In this document: positions 5,825-7,401 of the stretch, piece after piece
Position numbering within the stretch: the stretch's first letter is position 1
Layout: every line of letters begins with the position of its first letter
Assembly: GCA_029239415.1 (NCBI GenBank)
Contig: JAQZAY010000184.1
Span: 1 to 7,401, forward strand
From: Pseudomonas sp.
Lineage (GTDB): Bacteria; Pseudomonadota; Gammaproteobacteria; Pseudomonadales; Pseudomonadaceae
Direction: 5' to 3'
Length of the DNA stretch: 7,401 nucleotides
The notes under the pieces: generated by a model
Database searches by the model: none
Told to the model about the DNA's origin: nothing
What the model saw: the letters and a program-made list of their open reading frames with translations, nothing else
Translations under genes and position numbers: made by a program

Positions 5825-6268
5825 ATGAACTTCGCCACCTTCGCAAAGATGATCGTACTGCAGCTGTGCGCTGTCTCGACGGTGTACGCGGATGCCACGG
5901 CACAGACCACCAAGAGCCTCTCCGAACAGCGCACGCTCAACCGTGCCGAGGTCGGCGGGCTGGTAATGGGGCAGACCGTCACCCTGGCAGGCCGAGCTTT
6001 CTACGACGGTTTCGCGGCGGCGTGGAGAGACCTGGACGAGCAGGGCCGCTTCACCGTGGCCATCAGCGAACGTCCGACTGCACGCCTGGGCAGCCAGGTG
6101 TTCGTGGACTACGGCAACCGCCGCCTGCTGCAATTGTTTCTTCCGCCCAACCGCACGCTGATACCGGCGCTGGGCGCGGATGCCGCTGCCCAGGTATACC
6201 AGGCAATACTCGATTATCAACTTGCGCAGTTCTTTGGTGACCCGGACATGGGCCGTGACGAATTATGA
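5825..6268 (+). CDS. csgE: Curli assembly/transport factor CsgE
   Basis: Periplasmic adaptor that in E. coli caps the CsgG outer-membrane pore and directs curlin subunits into it. The product has 147 residues (E. coli 129). A signal peptide MNFATFAKMIVLQLCAVSTVYA is probably cut after Ala22. About 20 residues of linker follow, longer than in E. coli. The core then matches CsgE: 'GLVMGQTVTLAGRAFYDGFAAAW' at 45-67, 'GRFTVAISERPTARLGSQVFV' at 74-94 (ERPxAR-x-GS is diagnostic), 'LFLPPNR' at 104-110 and the acidic end DMGRDEL. The start is uncertain. ATG 5825 gives the best signal peptide but lacks a Shine-Dalgarno. ATG 5774 and TTG 5726 are in frame, the last preceded by AGGTGA at 5713-5718. The stop overlaps an upstream csgF ATG (ATGA). 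Confidence 0.92.
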   Translation: MNFATFAKMIVLQLCAVSTVYADATAQTTKSLSEQRTLNRAEVGGLVMGQTVTLAGRAFYDGFAAAWRDLDEQGRFTVAISERPTARLGSQVFVDYGNRRLLQLFLPPNRTLIPALGADAAAQVYQAILDYQLAQFFGDPDMGRDEL

Positions 6269-6273
6269 AAGGA
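6268..6273 (+). promoter_or_regulatory. Shine-Dalgarno deciding the csgF start
   Basis: AAAGGA overlaps the last base of the csgE stop and lies 6 bases before the ATG at 6280. It supports that start over the in-frame ATG at 6265, which sits inside the csgE end and has no such site. Confidence 0.7.
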
Positions 6274-6279
6274 TCTCAG

Positions 6280-6699
6280 ATGTTTCGTATCTCCGCCGTT
6301 TTCCTGAGCCTTGCCCTGAGCCCCTTGCTATCTAGCGCCAGCGAACTGGTGTATGTGCCGAACAACCCTTCTTTCGGCGGCAACCCGCTCAATGGCCCAG
6401 TGTTGCTGAACCAGGCGACTGCCCAGAACAAGTTCACCGAAAACTCCTCTTCGGGCTCGTCGTCGGCACAGACCGCCCTGACTCAGTTCAACAGCATGCT
6501 GCAGAGCGCGATTCTCAGCCGCGTGTCTTCGGCCGTGACCTCCAGCATCGTGGGCGAAGATGGCCGGCTGACACCGGGGACGGTGGAAACCACCGACTTC
6601 ACCATCAACATCACCAATCTCTCGGGCGGCCTGTTGCAGATCGTGACTACCGACAAGACCACCGGGCAGACAACGCAGTTTCAGATAAACCAGCCCTGA
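6280..6699 (+). CDS. csgF: Curli assembly/nucleation factor CsgF
   Basis: Secreted partner of the CsgG pore. In E. coli its N-terminus inserts into the CsgG channel, and the protein couples secretion to surface nucleation of curlin. The product has 139 residues (E. coli 138). The signal peptide MFRISAVFLSLALSPLLSSA is probably cleaved before SELVY. The pore-binding segment is well kept: 'NPSFGGNPLNGPVLLNQATAQN' (29-50) mirrors the E. coli NPNFGGNPNNG...LLNSAQAQN. A Ser/Gly-rich linker at 54-63 follows, then a helix ('ALTQFNSMLQSAILSRV') and the C-terminal strands 'TTDFTINITN' and 'VTTDKTTGQTTQFQI'. The gene starts 11 bases past the csgE stop in the same direction, so the two are almost certainly co-transcribed. 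Confidence 0.95.
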   Translation: MFRISAVFLSLALSPLLSSASELVYVPNNPSFGGNPLNGPVLLNQATAQNKFTENSSSGSSSAQTALTQFNSMLQSAILSRVSSAVTSSIVGEDGRLTPGTVETTDFTINITNLSGGLLQIVTTDKTTGQTTQFQINQP

Positions 6700-6715
6700 T
6701 TTCATTGATGTAACC

Positions 6716-6757
6716 CGCCGCTCCGCAACGTGTTGTGCGCATGCCCTGCGAGCGGCG
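6716..6757 (+). other. Intercistronic stem-loop between csgF and the curlin gene
   Basis: CGCCGCTC (6716-6723) pairs perfectly with GAGCGGCG (6750-6757) across 26 bases, which themselves contain a smaller repeat CGCA (6724-6727) / TGCG (6736-6739). There is no T tract, so it is not a standard terminator. It sits in the only sizeable gap of the csg genes (120 bases) and could set different mRNA levels for the assembly factors and the fibre subunit. Confidence 0.5.
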
Positions 6758-6768
6758 CTCAGGGATGC

Positions 6769-6797
6769 CTGCACAAGAAAACCGAAGAAACTATAAA
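6769..6797 (+). promoter_or_regulatory. Possible internal promoter before the curlin gene
   Basis: TATAAA at 6792-6797 is a good -10-like box; 17 bases upstream is only a weak -35-like CTGCAC (6769-6774). RNA would start near 6804, just before the AGGA at 6808-6811 that lies 8 bases from the curlin ATG. Suggested by position more than by sequence quality. Confidence 0.3.
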
Positions 6798-6819
6798 CCT
6801 GGAACATAGGATGTCATCC

Positions 6820-7401
6820 ATGAACGCACGTAAATCGCTTCTGTCCATCGCTGTACTGGTTGCCATGTCCGGCGCTGCAGTCGCCGACAATGGTACCGTC
6901 AACACGACCCAGGACGGTGCCCGCAACGCCTTGACCGTGGACCAGTCCTTCGCCACGGGCTCGAAGACCACCATCAACCAGGTCGGCACCCAGAACCGTT
7001 CGGACGTCGAGCAGACTGGCCGCCGCAACACCGCTAGCGTGAACCAGGCATCCGGCGCTGCAGCGACTGACGATGTCCAGCAGGCCGCCAAGCTGAACCA
7101 GGGCGGGCGCGACAACACTGCCTCTATCTACCAGGAAGGCACCACCGCCAACAAAGTCACCGCGACCATCAATCAGGGCCTGAACGGCGGCAGCTACAAT
7201 ACCGCCGGCATCAACCAGGTGGCGGGCCGTGGCAATGCCCAGGCGCTGATCAACCAGGGCGGCGAAAACAACACGGGTTTGATCAACCAGAACAAGACCA
7301 TCGCAGGTTCCGCGACCCTCACCCAGGGCGGCATCTCCAACACCGGTACGATCAACCAGTACGACAGCTACATGGGCGAGTCGGTCAAGCTGACCCAGAC
7401 C
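6820..7401 (+). CDS. Curlin-repeat amyloid subunit (CsgA/CsgB family), 3' end missing
   Basis: Secreted fibre subunit of curli. 194 residues are visible and the frame is still open at the window end, so it already exceeds E. coli CsgA and CsgB (about 151 each). A signal peptide MNARKSLLSIAVLVAMSGAAVA is probably cut before DNG. From residue 26 on the sequence is rich in N, Q, G, T and S and carries curlin repeats of form Q-x-G-x2-N-x5-Q. Clear ones start at Q31, Q54, Q65, Q94, Q146 and Q169, with looser ones at Q119 and Q133. There is no cysteine. ATG 6820 has AGGA 8 bases upstream; an in-frame ATG at 6811 is the alternative. It follows csgE and csgF, the genes for its export partners. Major (CsgA) versus nucleator (CsgB) role cannot be decided without the C-terminus and the next gene. 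Confidence 0.93.
   Translation, partial: MNARKSLLSIAVLVAMSGAAVADNGTVNTTQDGARNALTVDQSFATGSKTTINQVGTQNRSDVEQTGRRNTASVNQASGAAATDDVQQAAKLNQGGRDNTASIYQEGTTANKVTATINQGLNGGSYNTAGINQVAGRGNAQALINQGGENNTGLINQNKTIAGSATLTQGGISNTGTINQYDSYMGESVKLTQT
6895..7401 (+). repeat. Curlin repeat array (protein-level tandem repeats)
   Basis: Ladder glutamines fall at residues 31, 42, 54, 65, 76, 94, 105, 119, 133, 146, 157, 169, 180 and 193 of the curlin. Most steps are 11 or 12 residues, as expected for two strands per roughly 23-residue beta-turn. 'INQ' or 'VNQ' ends many strands and G-x-x-N marks the turns. The DNA itself is diverged between units, so the repeat is kept at protein level and not as recent DNA duplication. 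Confidence 0.85.

Noticed and set aside
6895..7401. Repetitive DNA as a CRISPR array or mobile repeat
   Set aside because: Units differ at DNA level and vary in spacing, while the reading frame stays open with curlin motifs; the repetition is in the protein.

Overview
The window is GC-rich, densely packed DNA that reads like a Pseudomonas chromosome, most plausibly the P. putida/fluorescens side of the genus. This is inferred from strongly G/C-ending codons, protein similarity and gene layout; no database search was possible. There are ten protein-coding genes: eight complete, and two cut by the window edges (a purine permease at the left, a curlin subunit at the right).

Region 1 (2-1190): the 3' part of a XanP-like xanthine/purine:proton symporter of the NCS2 family, closed by a strong intrinsic terminator. 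Region 2 (1229-3605): a tight five-gene cluster, tusD-tusC-tusB-tusE-ybiB. Its junctions are a 1-nt gap, a 1-nt overlap and two 4-nt ATGA overlaps. TusBCD and TusE relay persulfide sulfur to MnmA for 2-thiolation of the wobble uridine of Lys, Glu and Gln tRNAs. YbiB is a nucleic-acid-binding relative of anthranilate phosphoribosyltransferase (TrpD2 family). Region 3 (3711-4679): a glutathionyl-hydroquinone reductase (YqjG type) with its own good ribosome binding site. It converges on region 4 (4777-5552, minus strand), which encodes a 70-residue two-helix membrane protein of PLDc_N type and a cysteine-free, thioredoxin-fold-like secreted protein.

Region 5 (about 5640 to the end, plus strand) is part of a curli functional-amyloid locus: csgE, csgF and then a long curlin-repeat subunit that runs off the window. 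It begins in an AT-rich stretch, unlike the rest of the window, that holds palindromes, a possible promoter and an IHF-like sequence. CsgE (periplasmic adaptor/cap) and CsgF (surface nucleation coupler) serve the CsgG outer-membrane pore, and the curlin is the exported fibre subunit. CsgG, CsgD and a second curlin gene are not seen here and may lie to the right.

The most interesting parts are the curli locus with its atypical control region, the curlin's long and unevenly spaced glutamine ladder, the intercistronic hairpin before the curlin gene, and the coupling of ybiB to tusE. Nothing in the window clearly represents an entirely new system.
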